A stretch of 64,000 nt of DNA from Apoda limacodes. Its lineage: Eukaryota > Arthropoda > Insecta > Lepidoptera > Limacodidae. Below the pieces are notes generated by a model that did no database searches, had not been told where the DNA came from, and saw nothing but the letters and a program-made list of their open reading frames with translations. Of this stretch, positions 35,357-47,457 are shown one piece after another. The translations under genes were made by a program, and so were the position numbers. The stretch is taken from contig OX291550.1 of the NCBI GenBank assembly GCA_946406115.1, positions 27,938,722 to 28,002,721 on the forward strand, given 5' to 3'. Every line of letters starts with the position of its first letter. Position 1 is the stretch's first letter.

Positions 35357-35450
35357 CTACTAATATTATAAAGAGAAAGAGCTTGTTAATATTTAAAATG
35401 TAATCACTGGACCGATATTAAAAAATCTTTTTCTTGAACGCTATATTATT
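35357..35450 (+). mobile_element. Truncated Helitron-like 5' end
   Basis: TCTACTAATATTATAAAGAG followed by CACTGGACCGAT. Only about 90 bp of the family remain. Confidence 0.5.
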
Positions 35451-35656
35451 TCAGAAGGTTATTATAGGTTATGTTCTGTTCTGATAACTTTAGAATTCCT
35501 AAGCTACTATTATAGGGCTGAATACTCTCGAGCAGTTCAGCTTTCAAACAAAAAAAAACCCAAAAACAAAATCGATTCCACCGTTTGGGCGCTACGATGC
35601 CATAGACATCACACACAACAGATACACACATCAAACTTATAACATAGCACCCCTTT

Positions 35657-35780
35657 GTTAGCGACAGAGGTAAAAGTTACCGTGTTCTTTCATTGCTGAT
35701 GGGTAATTAGGGCCAAAGTTAGCGACAGAGGTAAAAGTTACCGTGTTCTTTGACTGCTGATGGGTAATTAGGGCCAAAAT
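35657..35780. repeat. 61-bp tandem duplication
   Basis: GTTAGCGACAGAGGTAAAAG...GGGTAATTAGGGCCAAA occurs twice in direct succession (35657 and 35718) with two substitutions. It is a recent local duplication. Confidence 0.9.
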
Positions 35781-36344
35781 GATCTTCTTTTCACAAACTA
35801 TCTCAATCCATTTCTAGAACAGGAAATGCCACTTATGTTATTGAATCCATCGCATAGAATCTTTAAATCTTTGCTGGAGTATTTTATAAGAGCACTTCTA
35901 TCGAAGTCTTCAGCTTTATATTAGATCCAGTTTATAAAGCTTCGGAATCTAATATTAAAAAAATGAGTAATTATTTCTTCTTGATTATTTTTATATCCAT
36001 TAACGAATTAATCCAACAAAGACGTATAATAAAATCTATGTGTGTACGTGTTTGGTAAGCTGTGCTTAATTTAAATCGTCCAAGCGTATTACGTCTTTTT
36101 ACATTGCTTTGAGAATTAATAGAATAATGAATATAGAATACAATTTTTTTTTCTATATCGGGTGCTGAAAAATTATTTCTGAAATAAAATATGGGCGGTC
36201 GTCGCCGTCGATTATAATTTTGAGTTAATTCAAGATGTCCATGTTAAACAGCTTTCTTAATAATATCTACGCGTTTTTAGAAATAAATTATACATAAACA
36301 GAAAATAAAATTCTTTAGTTACGAACACTAACAAAACAAAAGTA
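35781..36344. other. AT-rich DNA, nothing recognised
   Basis: No open frame or repeat could be assigned. Confidence 0.4.
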
Positions 36345-36398
36345 TGCTGCTAAGCAGTCATCCATCCAATGACTGACGAAGCCGACGTTGCTTTTCTT
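36345..36398 (-). repeat. 5S-rRNA-like fragment (probable 5S-derived SINE remnant)
   Basis: The minus strand reads AAGCAACGTCGG, then GTCAGT, then TTGGATGGATGAC. These follow the order and spacing of the 5S rRNA internal region (AAGCAACGTCGGGC...TTGGATGGGTGACC). Only about 50 bp match and several bases differ, so this is not a functional 5S gene. Confidence 0.5.
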
Positions 36399-36594
36399 TA
36401 AATACCTATCATTTTTAACAAACAAATGTGTTACTGCCCCACTTAATAATAATCGCTAGATTTAAGATGGTAATGGCTTAAACACGTCTCAGACCTTACC
36501 GGTTTTTATTATTTGTTTTTATACTTTAGAGTTCACACTATTTTTCACCGCAAGCTGGCGATGGTTTTAAGCCTATGTAAATAATACAAGTCTC

Positions 36595-37570
36595 CATACA
36601 CTGACCTCAGCTCAGGAGTGCCACAGGGATTTATTTGAGGACCTCTATTTAGGGTTCCGTACCCAAAGGATAATTAGCGGAACTCTATTACCAAGACTCT
36701 GCTGCCCGTCCGTCCGTCCGTCTGTCACCAGGCTGTATCTCATGAACCGTAATACTTAGGCAGTTGAAATTATCACAGAAGAGGTATTTCTATTGCCGCT
36801 ATAACAACAAATACTAAAACACAGAATAAAATAAATATTTAAAGGGGGTTCCCATACAACAAACGTAATTTTTATGCTCGATATTGATAACGTCAACAGG
36901 TAGATGCTTAAAAAAATTACAGAATATTAGATATATAGTCACTTTGAAAATAAGTAATAAAATTAAAATAAAACAAATATTTAAGGAGGGCTCCCATACA
37001 ACAATCGTAAGTTTTTGCCGTTTTGTAGATAATGGTACGGAACCCTTTGTGCGCGAGTCCGACTTGCACTTGGCTGATTTTTTATATTACTTATTAATGT
37101 TTCCATTATTTTATTTTTTTATTATACGCTGATGATTTTAAAATAAATGACAATTATAACTTAAAATTCCAATCAGATCTTAATAGTTTTATTACTTACT
37201 GTCATAATAACGACCTTAAATTGAGTTTACAGAAATGCTTCTTTGTTAACATTTCTAAAAAAAAAAAAAAAATTAGTAACCATCAATACTATCTCTGTGG
37301 CTTTACACTGAAACAAGTGTATTTAGTCGAAGACCTTCTATTCTTTTACCTTAGACACAGAATTTCATTAAGACCCATATATAAAACATCACTACTAGGG
37401 CTTTTAAAATGTATGGCTTTGTAATGCCCTACTGTGCCAATTTAAAAAGCGCTTGAACTTTCGTCTTCCTTTTTTAATCTTTCATAAAATCACAACTTGA
37501 GCACGCCTCCTGGAATCCTTTGTACGACAAATATACAAGGAAACTTGAAATGATAAAAAGAAATCTTAAT
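36595..37570 (+). pseudogene. LINE reverse transcriptase, split by a short element
   Basis: Before 36651 the frame reads SSGVPQGFI, stop, GPLF, the substrate-side motif upstream of the active site. After the inserted element (to 37080) it resumes with LLYADDFKI (YADD at 37125-37136), DLNSFITYCHNNDLKLSLQK and YYLCGFTL, then after frameshifts WNPLYDKYTRKLEMIKRNLN near 37515-37570. The enzyme would have copied the element's RNA at a nicked target. Stops, a long A-run and the insertion make it dead. It is a different LINE family from 41500-44745. Confidence 0.8.
36651..37080 (+). mobile_element. GGGTTCCGTACC element inserted in a LINE
   Basis: It starts AGGGTTCCGTACCCAAAGG, contains CCGTCCGTCCGTCCGTCTGT and TCTCATGAACCGTAATA, and ends GGTACGGAACCCTTTGTGCG, GCACTTGGCTGATTTTTT. 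Two partial copies of the GGGCTCCCATACAACAA block suggest a local duplication. Confidence 0.75.
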
Positions 37571-37994
37571 CTGTACCTAGTCATTTCAATTATACCGGTG
37601 AACGACAATTGAATAGTTAGCTGTTGAAGAGTTATTGTATAATAGAACTACAGTTTAAATAAATGCAGCTAAAAGCTATGTTACAATATATCCTTCATAA
37701 TAAGTATGACTGCATACAACTTGCCACCAAGGACTATAATGCGTGAGCTCAGGAAGCGTTTACCGTTAGCAACTACTCACTCTAAAACTAACGCATTAAA
37801 CGCATGGTTGATGCATATAACATGACATTTCTCAACCAATGCGACATCTTAGAGAAACCGAGTTATAAGTATTCTTGTGAATACTCTGAACTAATGCTTT
37901 AGTTCCACACAGTGCTACTTTTTTTTTTTTTCAAAACCCAACGGCTTTTTTTATTTATATGGTTGTTCTTTAGCACAAGTGTTCTTTCTACTTT
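37571..37994. other. Unassigned DNA after the LINE fragment
   Basis: It may include remains of the LINE 3' region, but no clear motif is visible. A T-run lies at 37920-37932. Confidence 0.35.
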
Positions 37995-38330
37995 ATATCT
38001 ATACATATAAAAGGCTTTGTCCTGAATGACTGATGGATCAACGCACAGCCTTAACTGCTGATCGTAAAGACCTGAAACTTGGAGGGTGTGTTCTTTGTAT
38101 GACGTTGGCATCCGATAAGAAAGGATTTTCCGGAATTCTTCCCCTAAGGGGGTGAAAAAGGGGGGCAAAGCTTGTATGGGACAACGTGATTCCTTGGTCC
38201 AATCTACTTCAAATTTTGCATAAACCTTTTTCAACAGAATTGATGAAAGACGTGTTTCATATTTTATTGAAATTCATCCCCTAACGGGGTAAAAAGGGGT
38301 AGAAAGTGATTTGGCGGTTATTTGTTTCGA
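37995..38330 (+). mobile_element. Interspersed repeat (AAAAGGCTTTGTCCTGA family), plus a second partial copy
   Basis: TATACATATAAAAGGCTTTG, CTGAATGACTGATGGATCAA and CTTCCCCTAAGGGGGTGAAA. A partial second copy is at 38618-38745. The ending resembles Helitron-type repeats such as 40224-40624. Confidence 0.6.
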
Positions 38331-38754
38331 AGTTGCTATCAATACTCCTTAGTGCTTTTGATTTAAATTACATTTTAATTTGAAACATGTTTGAAAACTC
38401 AATCCGATTTTATTCAAAAAGGTTGAACTTACTTTAAAACAAAAACAACTTAAATACTCTTTAAAATTGGAATGTCTCGCATGTCACCGTACTATATTAG
38501 TACCTCATTTAAGGGGGGGTTTCTAAGCTCTAGGAGATTATGCGTTTTTTAGGTGTTTGATCTTTTGTGTATTAATAAATAATACTTAAAGTTTTTTTTT
38601 TCTGCCTAACTCTTAAACATATAAAATGCTTTGTCCTGAATGACTGACGGATCAACGCATAGCCTAAACCGCTGATTTAGAGACCTGAAATTTGGAGGGT
38701 GTGTTCTTTGTATAACGTAGGCATCCGATAAGATAAGGTTTTACTGAAAGGGTG

Positions 38755-39060
38755 AAGTGCGAGTCGGATTCACGCAATAAGGGTAAACCGGTTGTAATGA
38801 AATTTTGGTAAGTTGTTATACACACGCCGGGGAATGTTTCTGAGAAAGAAAGAAAAAGGGTCAAGTGCGAGTCGGACTCGCGTAATAAGGGTACACCGAT
38901 TGTAATGAAATTTTGGTCAGTTTTTATGCACACGCCGGGGAATGTTTCTGAGAAAGAAAAAAGGGTCAAGTGCAAATCGGACTCGCGCAATAGGCGTAAA
39001 CCGATTGTAATGAAATTTTGGTAAGTTGTTACGCACAAGGCGGGGAAGGTTTCTGAATTA
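38755..39060. repeat. Three tandem units of about 106 bp (AAGTGCGAGTCGGACTC repeat)
   Basis: Units begin near 38756, 38864 and 38969. Each runs GTGCGAGTCGGAYTCRCG...TAATGAAATTTTGGT...CCGGGGAATGTTTCTGAG. The unit head resembles the end of the GGGTTCCGTACC element, which suggests that tandem growth began from that element. The minus-strand 124-codon frame here is only the repeat read through. Confidence 0.85.
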
Positions 39061-40223
39061 GTACAATAAATAGGTAGAGTTTTGAATTTTGGTGTACATG
39101 TTCATTAAAACCTCCCGTTGTGTATACTAAAAGTCCCCATCGATACCTGTTGCGCTCGCGCCGGCATCTTGAAAAAAGGTACCCTTTTTCAGTTTTTTGC
39201 TTATATCTCGGCAATAATTATTAATACGATGAAATCGTGTAAACAAAAACGTTAATTTTTTAAATTTCCTATAAAAAAGCTGAGATAGATTATTTATGAA
39301 TCTCTAATATTTTAGCTGTAATCCGACATTAAAAAGTTTTTTTTTAGATGTTTGGTATCGATATAGAATTTTGGTTCTGTTTTCTCCTAAAATGTTCATA
39401 TATGAGATATATATTCCATTAACTTACTCCATGACACTACCTAGAGATAGAAAAACCGAGATGATGAGACATAGAGAGAGAGAGAGAAAGAAGGGGAGAG
39501 GTAAGATAATTTAGGGGCAGATGCATTATGCGACATGATGTGTATAGCAGGGCGGAATTCACTTGGTGAATAAGAATAGCCACTAGGCTAGACTAACCAA
39601 CCATCAGCTGATCATCATCGCGTTAGATTCTGATAAAAACCACCTATCCTGAGTAGATAATAGGCGCTCCTATAGCTATAAATGTGCTCCGTGAAATCTG
39701 TGATGCAGTGCCGCTGTTCTGTTGTCCAAAATCCGAAATGTCGTTGGTAAAGAGGTCTATACTTATTGTCTATGAAATTACGTAACCGTGGTAGTAGTAA
39801 CTATTAATAAAGTTTACTCAAACCGTTTAGTAAACTGAATTATCTATATGACGAGTGTTTAGGACATTTTAACCCTAACTACATCGCGAAAAAATGTACC
39901 TCGACATCCCCCCGTTAAAAATACTTATTAAAATAATAATCAGGAGTAAACTTAATTTTGATAGTCTGCACAACTGCGTCTGCAATGACAGGAGGTAGAG
40001 AGGAAAGCGGCGGGAGAGTGCATCTAGCTTACAGAAACCTAGGCTTACGTTATATGAACGCGCTACGTCAAGTATTTCCAGCCTATGACTATTGGTAGTA
40101 TTGCAGTACTATAAATCGGAATAAGTAGCCTAAGTCTTCATGGGAAGTGAGGCACACCTAAGAGACGATGATCAGCTGATGAATAAGTACACCAGAATTC
40201 AAAACTCTACCAAAAAATTTTCG
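39061..40223. other. Intergenic DNA, no gene seen
   Basis: A short GA microsatellite is at 39471-39492. No coding region or named repeat could be identified. Confidence 0.4.
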
Positions 40224-40624
40224 CCGGTTCAGCTATATTTATATAAAAGAAGAAATTGACTGGCTGACTGACTAATCGATGAATGAACAGCTGAAACCGC
40301 TGTGTCCAGAAGCATGACATTTTGCACAAACGTTCCTTAAATGACGTAAGTGTGCACTAAGAATCCTAAAACTATAGTAATTAATCCCCTAAGGGGGTAA
40401 AATATGGTTTGGCAGTTTGCATGGAAACGGCTAAACCTTGGCTTAAACGTTAAAAATTAAGATTCACGTGATTCACCGTTATTGAAAAATTATTCTCTCG
40501 ACGGTAAAATAGAGGATGAAAATGTGTATGAGAATTCCGATGTTATTGTATGTAAAACAGTAAACAGTCAAAAGCTGTTGTTTTTAAAAAGTTTACGCAG
40601 ACGAAGTTGCGGGAATAAGCTAGT
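40224..40624 (+). mobile_element. Helitron-like repeat with intact 3' end
   Basis: It starts near TATATTTATATAAAAGAAG with GACTGGCTGACTGACTAATC and ends GACGAAGTTGCGGGAATAAG then CTAGT. That is a good match to a Helitron 3' end. Confidence 0.6.
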
Positions 40625-40719
40625 TTAAAATATAATCCTACTGCAAAATAATTTAATACCCTTGCATAGTTCCTAAAATGTAATTTATTTTCTGTTTTAT
40701 TTATTTTTATTCTATTATT

Positions 40720-40998
40720 TGGTTTTCGGCGAGGGATTCTTACAGCAACTCCTTGATTATAATATATAATATAAGTATAGTTTATAGTCAGCTATAGCTG
40801 CAGATATAGTTGGTTCAATAGGATTCTCCCACGGGAACTTTTGAATGTTCTGAAATAAAAAGTAGCCAATGACCTATTCCAGGACCTAATATGTGTGCCA
40901 AGTTTCATCCTGATCCGTGACTAAGTTGAAGCTCGACTAAGTCACAAACATCTAAACAAAAACATCCAAACTTTCATATTTATAATGTTAGTAGGATA
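40720..40998 (-). mobile_element. Helitron-like repeat, minus orientation
   Basis: On the minus strand it starts ATCCTACTAACATTATAAAT and carries CGGATCAGGATGAAACTTGG. The 3' end near 40725 is degraded. Confidence 0.6.
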
Positions 40999-41499
40999 GT
41001 AAGAAGACAAAAAAGACACAGATTCAGAAGAACACTGATAATATACCTGCTGCTAGGATAATAGTATTAAAGGAATAACAATCTTCTTAAATTGGCACTA
41101 CAGGAAAAATTTGTGACAAAATAAAAAGAGGCAACACCGTGACACAGCTTATACAATCCCGAGAGTTTTTTTGTTGCTCTGTCAGTTTTGACCATTAGCG
41201 AAAAATCCTATGTCTTTGGTTTGCATCATAGACTTCGAGTTCTGTAATCTACGCTGGACTGCGCAATAGCCTCACAAAATTGACCAGCCTTTATAAAGAC
41301 ACCAAGCAAACCGGTGGTCTCTTTATATGAACGTCTGCCATTTTGTTTGTTTATGTTTATTAAAACAAAAGAAAGGGAAAAGAGAGCACAGCTTCGCGTC
41401 GTCTATGGCACACTTTTGTAATCTTTTATTTCACAGTTTACTTTGAAATGCGCTGTCCAGTTCTCTATATCTTAGGTTTTGACACATAAATATTTGGCA
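40999..41499. other. Unassigned DNA before the long LINE
   Basis: No gene or named repeat is visible. Confidence 0.4.
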
Positions 41500-44400
41500 G
41501 AAACCCTTAACGTCGGTTTACACCAGCGCTTTTTCTTGACAGAGGATTCGCTGCGCGGACAGCGGAGGACCGGCGGTGTTTGTTGCTGTCATGCTCGGCG
41601 TAGACGCGGCGTGCTGGTTCGGCGGTCAGGGAGACCTGATGAAACGGCTGACCGCTGGCCGCCCGCAGGTTGAACGGGATCCCGAACCCAGGGATCACTT
41701 AATCTCCGCTCTGGGAGGCTGATCCGCCAGCCTGTGTAAAGTATCTGAAGTGGTAGTCGTGCCGGATAAGGAGACCGGAATGGACCCGGCTACTACAACA
41801 TAGGGGGATCAGGGTCCCTTCCGCCCGCCGTGCCAGCAACCGTATCATCTGTGGCGAGCTTCGGTAGTCTTAGTACTGCACCTTTGTGAATCCTCATCCT
41901 TAGTCTTAGTAACTTTTTTTATATATAATGGCCATGACAACGAAAAGGAAAAGAGTTTGTACAGCGGCTACTCCATCCACATATAATGTGGATTTTTGCA
42001 ACATCAGGGGTATTCACGCAAATCTTAACGTAGTCCACCACCATCTAGAGACTGCGCAGCCGACCATTCTTTTTTTAACAGAGACGCAGATATCCTGCCC
42101 GGCCGACACATCATACCTTCATTATCCCGGCTACAAACTCGAACACAATTTTATGAGTCGTGCTGGTGTATGTATGTTCGTCCGGGAGGATATTTGCTGT
42201 CGCCGCCTTCATAGCCTTGAAGACAGGGACCTGTCGATATTGTGGGTGCGCGTAGATTACGGCGGTGACACGGACGTAACTCGACTCTTCACGCACCTGA
42301 GTTTGATGACTGACAAAGTTCTAGAGCAATTACCCACAGCAGAACTAGTCATTTTGGGAGACTAACGCTCACCATCGAGTGGCTCAGTTCTCGAACCATT
42401 ATCTATGCTGGGATATCTGCTCATGAATTTGCTTTGATCCAAGGATTCTCTCAGCTGGTACTTTCTCCAACGAGAATACTAGATATAGAGGAACATACGA
42501 GCTCCTTACTGGACCTTCTGCTGACTACGGGCCAACTAATTGGCGTCGTGTGTGGCACTATAAGTCGGCAGACTGGGATGGATTGCGAGAATTTTACGCA
42601 TCGTACACTTGGAGGCAGATCTGCTTTAACTCAGAAGATCCTGACGTCTGCGCAGCCGCAGTCAGTGAGACAATCCTTGCTGGTATGGAATGCTATATTC
42701 CTAACCCGCGAGTAGCTGCCGGCGTCAAAAAACGACCGTAGTTTAATAGGTCTTGCAGAAAGCTAAAATTCTTAAGCAAATCCGAATATTTTTGAGTTAA
42801 AACGCAAATTAAATGCTGCCTCGAGGTTCAGTAAGAAAGCAACTGCCAGAGCAAAATTCCAATTCATCGGCAAAATAGGTGGGCGAATTGCGAGCTATCC
42901 TTCTGGGAGTCGTGCTTTCTGGTCGCTTGCCAAAGCTGCCGAAGGGAACTTTTGCCAGTCGTCGTTACCACCACTGCGAAAGACCGATGGTGACTTGGCC
43001 CATAGTTGTAAAGAGAAAGCCGATCTACTGGGCAGTCTCTTTGCCTGGAACTCGAACATGAACGATGACGGCGCTGTACCACCTACTATACCGTGGTGCG
43101 GTAAGACCATGTCGGAAAACTCCATAACGCAGCGGGAGGTCCGGCGAGCGTTGCTTTCTCTAGACGTTCATAAGTCGAGTAGGCCAGTCGGTATACTAGC
43201 AGTGGTACTTAAGCAGTGTGCTCCTGAGTTATGTCCTGTACTCATGCGCCTCTTCGCGCTTTCCTATCACACTAGGCAATTTCCGACTTCATGGAAGACT
43301 GCGAATGTGCACCCGGTGCCCAAAAAGGGCGATAGATCAGATCCATCGAATTACAGGCCTATCGCTATTACCTCTCTCCTCTAAAAGGTGATGGAGCGTG
43401 TGATCAACACACAGCTTCTAAGATACCTAGAAGTACACGATCTGGTCAGTGACCGTCAATATGGCTTTCGCCACGGTCGCTCGACTGGTGACCTTCTAGT
43501 GTATCTCACACACCGATGGGCACTAGCCATTGACAGTCAGGGGGAGGCATTGTATTGAGGCATGTAGCCTGGACATAGCGAAGGCGTTCGATCGGGTCTG
43601 GCACCGGGGTCTTCTATCGAAGTTGCCATCTTACGGAGTGCCCGAGGGTTTGTGCAAATGGGTGGCAAGCTTTTTGTCCGGCAGACGCAATCAAACCGTA
43701 GTTGACGGTAGTAGCTCTGATAGCATGGACATTAATGCTGGTGTCCCGCAAGGCTCTGTGCTGTCTCCTACGCTGTTTCTACTGCATATTAATGACATGT
43801 TAGACATCAACAACATACATTGCTATGCAGATGACAGTACTGGAGACGCTTTTTACACGGGTCGTGCAAATATCCCTCGTTCCGTTGTGTAGGAAAACCG
43901 CGGAGAACTTGTGTCTCAAATCGAGACCACACTGTCTAAGGTCTCAGTAAACTTGGTCCGATTCAACCCTACAAAGACACTAGTGTGCGCGTTCACCGCT
44001 AAGAAAACTCCATTGACTGTAGTCCCACAATTACAGAACCCTCCCCTCTCCATCTCCGAAAGCATCCTTGGTGTCGACATCTCCAGCGATGTTCAGTTCC
44101 GAGATCATTTACAAGGTAAGGTGCAGCTGGCGTCCAAAAAACTTGGTGTACTCAACAGAGCGAAGCAGTACTTCACGTCGGGGCAAAGGTTGTTACTTTA
44201 CAAGTCGCAAGTTCGGCCCTATATGGAGTACTGCTGCCATCTCTGGGTAGGTGCACCTGGATACCAGCTTGGTCCTTTTGACTCGGTTCAACGGCGGCCT
44301 GTGAGAATTGTCGAGGATTCCAAAATCACTTGCGGTATCAAGCCCTTAAGTCTGAGGAGAGACTTTGCCTCCCTGTGTGTGTTCTACTGCTTGTACAATG

Positions 44401-44745
44401 GGTTGTGTTCTGAGAAATTGTTCGAAATGATGCCCACGGCTACTTTTTACCATCGCACCGCTCGCCATCGGCAGGGAATTCATTCTCACACTTTAGAACC
44501 TAAATGGTCGCGTACAGTGCGGTTTCAGAGAAACTTCCTTCCGCGAACGCTTAAGTTGTGGAATGAGCTCCCGGCCAAGGTTTTCTGCAAGGACTACAGT
44601 ATGGAGTTCTTCAAGAAAGAAGTTATAAGATTTCTGAAGGGTCGGCAACGCGCAGGTGTTGCAAGCGTCCATAGGCTACGGTGACCGCTTACCATCAGGC
44701 GCACCGTAATCTTGTTTGCTACCTTAGTTGTATATAAAAAAAAAA
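41500..44745 (+). pseudogene. Nearly full-length Jockey/CR1-type LINE (endonuclease and reverse transcriptase), broken
   Basis: A GC-rich 5' part (41500-41900) precedes the open frame that starts at 41928. The apurinic-type endonuclease begins with FCNIRGIHANLNVVHHHLE, then LFLTETQISC and YKLEHNFMSRAGVCMFVR, up to VILGD at 42362. After a frameshift come FALIQGFSQLVLSPTR and LLDLLLTTG. The reverse transcriptase follows: WKTANVHPVPKKGD and NYRPIAITSLL (stop at 43381), KVMERVINTQLLRYLE, CSLDIAKAFDRVWHRGLLSK, INAGVPQGSVLSPTLFLLHI and CYADD (43824-43835). The last frame (43911-44684) ends RFLKGRQRAGVASVHRLR. The 3' end is a short UTR with CTTGTTTGCTACCTTAG and an A-run. At least four frame breaks make it inactive, but most frames are long, so it is fairly young. 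Its 3' end is found alone at 12183, 12541, 31905, 33806 and 51060. Confidence 0.88.
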
Positions 44746-45714
44746 ACACTTCTGGGCGAAGTAATTGGGAAAATGGAAAATTGTACGAAAATTTGCATAG
44801 TCAGCTATTTTTAACTGAAACGGCCCGTCAAAGTTCAGCAAACCATTATATGGTTAACTTCAAAAATAGCTGTCGATAGAAATTTCCATACAGTCTCCCA
44901 TGTTTTGGCGACTGGTTAACGTCAAAGTAAGTTGGTGTAACCCAGCCTTAGAATGTTCAATCGGCGCAAATCCTCTCATTCCCTGGGTAAGTCTTTGATT
45001 TATACGTTAATTATTAATTATCAGCGCACAGTATTTACGCCTTTCGAAATGTAAATATCTAAGTAAGACCTTTGTAAACAAGCCAGTCGTTGAACTTAGT
45101 ATAGTGCGATTACAAAATCTTGGCTTATGCTAAAAACACCATGTTACAAGTGTATTTGTAAGTAAGCACATTGCAAAGCTGTTATTAGGTCTGTATCAGC
45201 AATCAAAAAACTATGTGATATATTACACATACATACAAAAAACAACATTTATTTAGATTACACGGTCTCATAAATGACATTGGAGGAGTGCCAAGATTGT
45301 CTAGAGAGTCTATACCAACCAGGTCGATGGTGACGGACGACGCATCAATGTCATCAACGAGATCAATAGCAAACGGCAAAGGACTATGAATATTTAAATC
45401 TGTGAGTCTGCAAATATTTGGCACCCGACTGCTAGAAGAACATTAGCTTAAATATAAGGATCATTTTTAGTGCTCCTTACCACAAAAAATAAAGGAACCT
45501 TTATAAGATTACTTTGTTTTCCGTCTGTTTGTCATCTGTATCGATTAGAAATAAATATCAAATACTAAGATCTACGGTCCCTTGAGACTATAAAGCTGGA
45601 CCGAGTGGAGGTAATAAGGTTAAATTAACAGCAAATACTTACGTCTACAGTTCTTTCAAGACCTTAAAGAGAATAATAAAAATTTCCAAGTAGCAAGATC
45701 TCACAGCACAAGTA
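44746..45714. other. Intergenic DNA; one unassigned open frame
   Basis: The minus-strand frame at 45203-45424 (DLVDDIDASSVTIDLVG, SLDNLGTPPMSFMRPC) could be the remains of a repeat protein but matches nothing I know. The rest is unassigned. Confidence 0.35.
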
Positions 45715-45995
45715 ATGGAAAAAAAACGCGAGTGCGAGTCGGACTCATTTCATTTTCATTCCCTTGCAAGCGTCAAAATATGCGGCATTAAAACGGAGCA
45801 TGAACGGCCGTATCTATTGATTGCGTTGACTAAGAAGTTTGATTTTTTCACTGGTCCAAGGGATTGCAGATCTGAATATTTGATATTGATTTCAGCTTGA
45901 TACCTTCACGCGTTCCTGTGAAAAAGGGTCTTAACAGATTGACGAATAACGATGGTAAAAAAAATACATTTTCTTCTATTGAGAAACGAAACCCT
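45715..45995 (+). mobile_element. Short interspersed repeat (TTGCGTTGACTAAGAAG family)
   Basis: GCGAGTGCGAGTCGGACTC precedes TTGCGTTGACTAAGAAGTTT and AAAAGGGTCTTAACAGA, ending in GAAACCCTAAAAA. Same family as 32370 and 47458. Confidence 0.6.
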
Positions 45996-46165
45996 AAAAA
46001 TTCGGTAATTTATAGTTGTGTTTACCTACCAAGTAATATATGTATATATATTTAGCAATTTCAAACTTAGATTTGCAGTTAGGGAATTGAGCGTAGCGTA
46101 GTTGACGTATTTCGATGTAAAAGAGGAAAATTTTTACCAACTACAAAGTTATGTGCGTTCTATAA

Positions 46166-46540
46166 TCAAATCCATACTAATATTATAAATGCCAAAGTAA
46201 CTGTGCCTGTCTGTCTGTCAGTTACCTCTTCACGCTTAAGCCGCTGTGCACATTAAGATAAAATTTAGGATGGAGATAGTTTTAGTCTTGGGAAAGGACA
46301 TAGGCTACTTGAAAACGTCAAATGTGAGTCGTTTTTTTTTATAATTGAGGAGTTGCCGTTGATATTCTTCACCGATAACCGGATTTAGGATGGGTGGAAG
46401 CGCTGGCTAATTTGGCATCGAAATAGTTTGAGACCCGATAAAGGACATAGGCTACTTGAAAACGTCAAGTATAAGTCGTTCTTTTATATAATTTAAACGA
46501 ATTTATGGCGAGTGAAATCACGGAGTAAAGCTAGTTTTGA
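46166..46540 (+). mobile_element. Helitron-like repeat(s)
   Basis: TCCATACTAATATTATAAAT starts it, then CTGTGCCTGTCTGTCTGTCA. The block GGACATAGGCTACTTGAAAA occurs twice (46295, 46443), and it ends CACGGAGTAAAGCTAGT at 46533. The two blocks indicate a partial internal or tandem duplication. Confidence 0.65.
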
Positions 46541-47457
46541 ATAATTGGAAAATGAGCAATCTTCGGGACCCTATTCTGGTTGGACGAAATATCTGCATTC
46601 AAGTTTATCCAGATCCCTAGGTGATTTTGATTACAGGTTCAGCAGGCTTACTCGGTCTAGAGTAAAACATCAAAAACTCTACAAATTGGGTGTAGCGCTT
46701 AGAAACTACGCATAAACATTGAATTACAAATTTAGTATTTCAATGCCTAAAATACCTTATTTTGTTAAGCAAACTTGTGAATATAGTCCCTGGAGAGGAA
46801 ACCGTGGACTTTCAAATCAAATAACAAAGCCATCCCCGCGGGATCTCGAAGGTTAGAACTGGTTGAGGTAGGTACAGTGTTTGAATTTACTGAGTAAAAA
46901 AAAAATTGTTTGGTCCCTTGATACCTTTGGAAGCTACGAACTGATTTTGGTAAAACATTTCATAGTGCAAGCTATTCATGAGAACAGTTCAGGATTCTCG
47001 ATAGAAAGTTTGATAGTTCCACACAATTGTCCGTGAATAGCCTAATTAAGTATTGCAACTCGGTCGTACTGTATAATTTCAACTCACCTCAGAAAACACA
47101 GTTTTTTACTTCACTCATATATAAGAAAAAGGTTTTTGTTACATGCTTCGTTTTTACCTGTAAATTTCAAAAAATGTCACATAGTAGTCTAGTTTTGTAC
47201 ACCGAAAAAATATGAGGCTAGCAGAGTACTGTTTTTTGGTATGTGAAAGAAACTTTGTTAGTCATAAATATTTTTCCTGCTAATACAATGGCCGTCAATT
47301 TGTTACTCATAACCAATCCAAAACCGTTAAGGACAGCTAAAAATTACATACAAACTGTTAAATCACTAGATTTGCTAGATTAGCTTACTATATTAGGCTA
47401 ATATAGACAATTAAATAGGTGGTGTGAGCAGATTCAGAACAATTAAGCCAACCAATT
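46541..47457. other. AT-rich DNA without a recognised gene
   Basis: Only short frames without family motifs are present. Confidence 0.4.

Noticed and set aside
38664..39038. 124-codon frame with internal repeats on the minus strand
   Set aside because: The repeats come from the 106-bp tandem DNA unit; nothing suggests a protein.
45203..45424. 73-codon minus-strand frame with DLVDDIDASSVTIDLVG
   Set aside because: It looks somewhat protein-like, but no family or flanking structure supports it.
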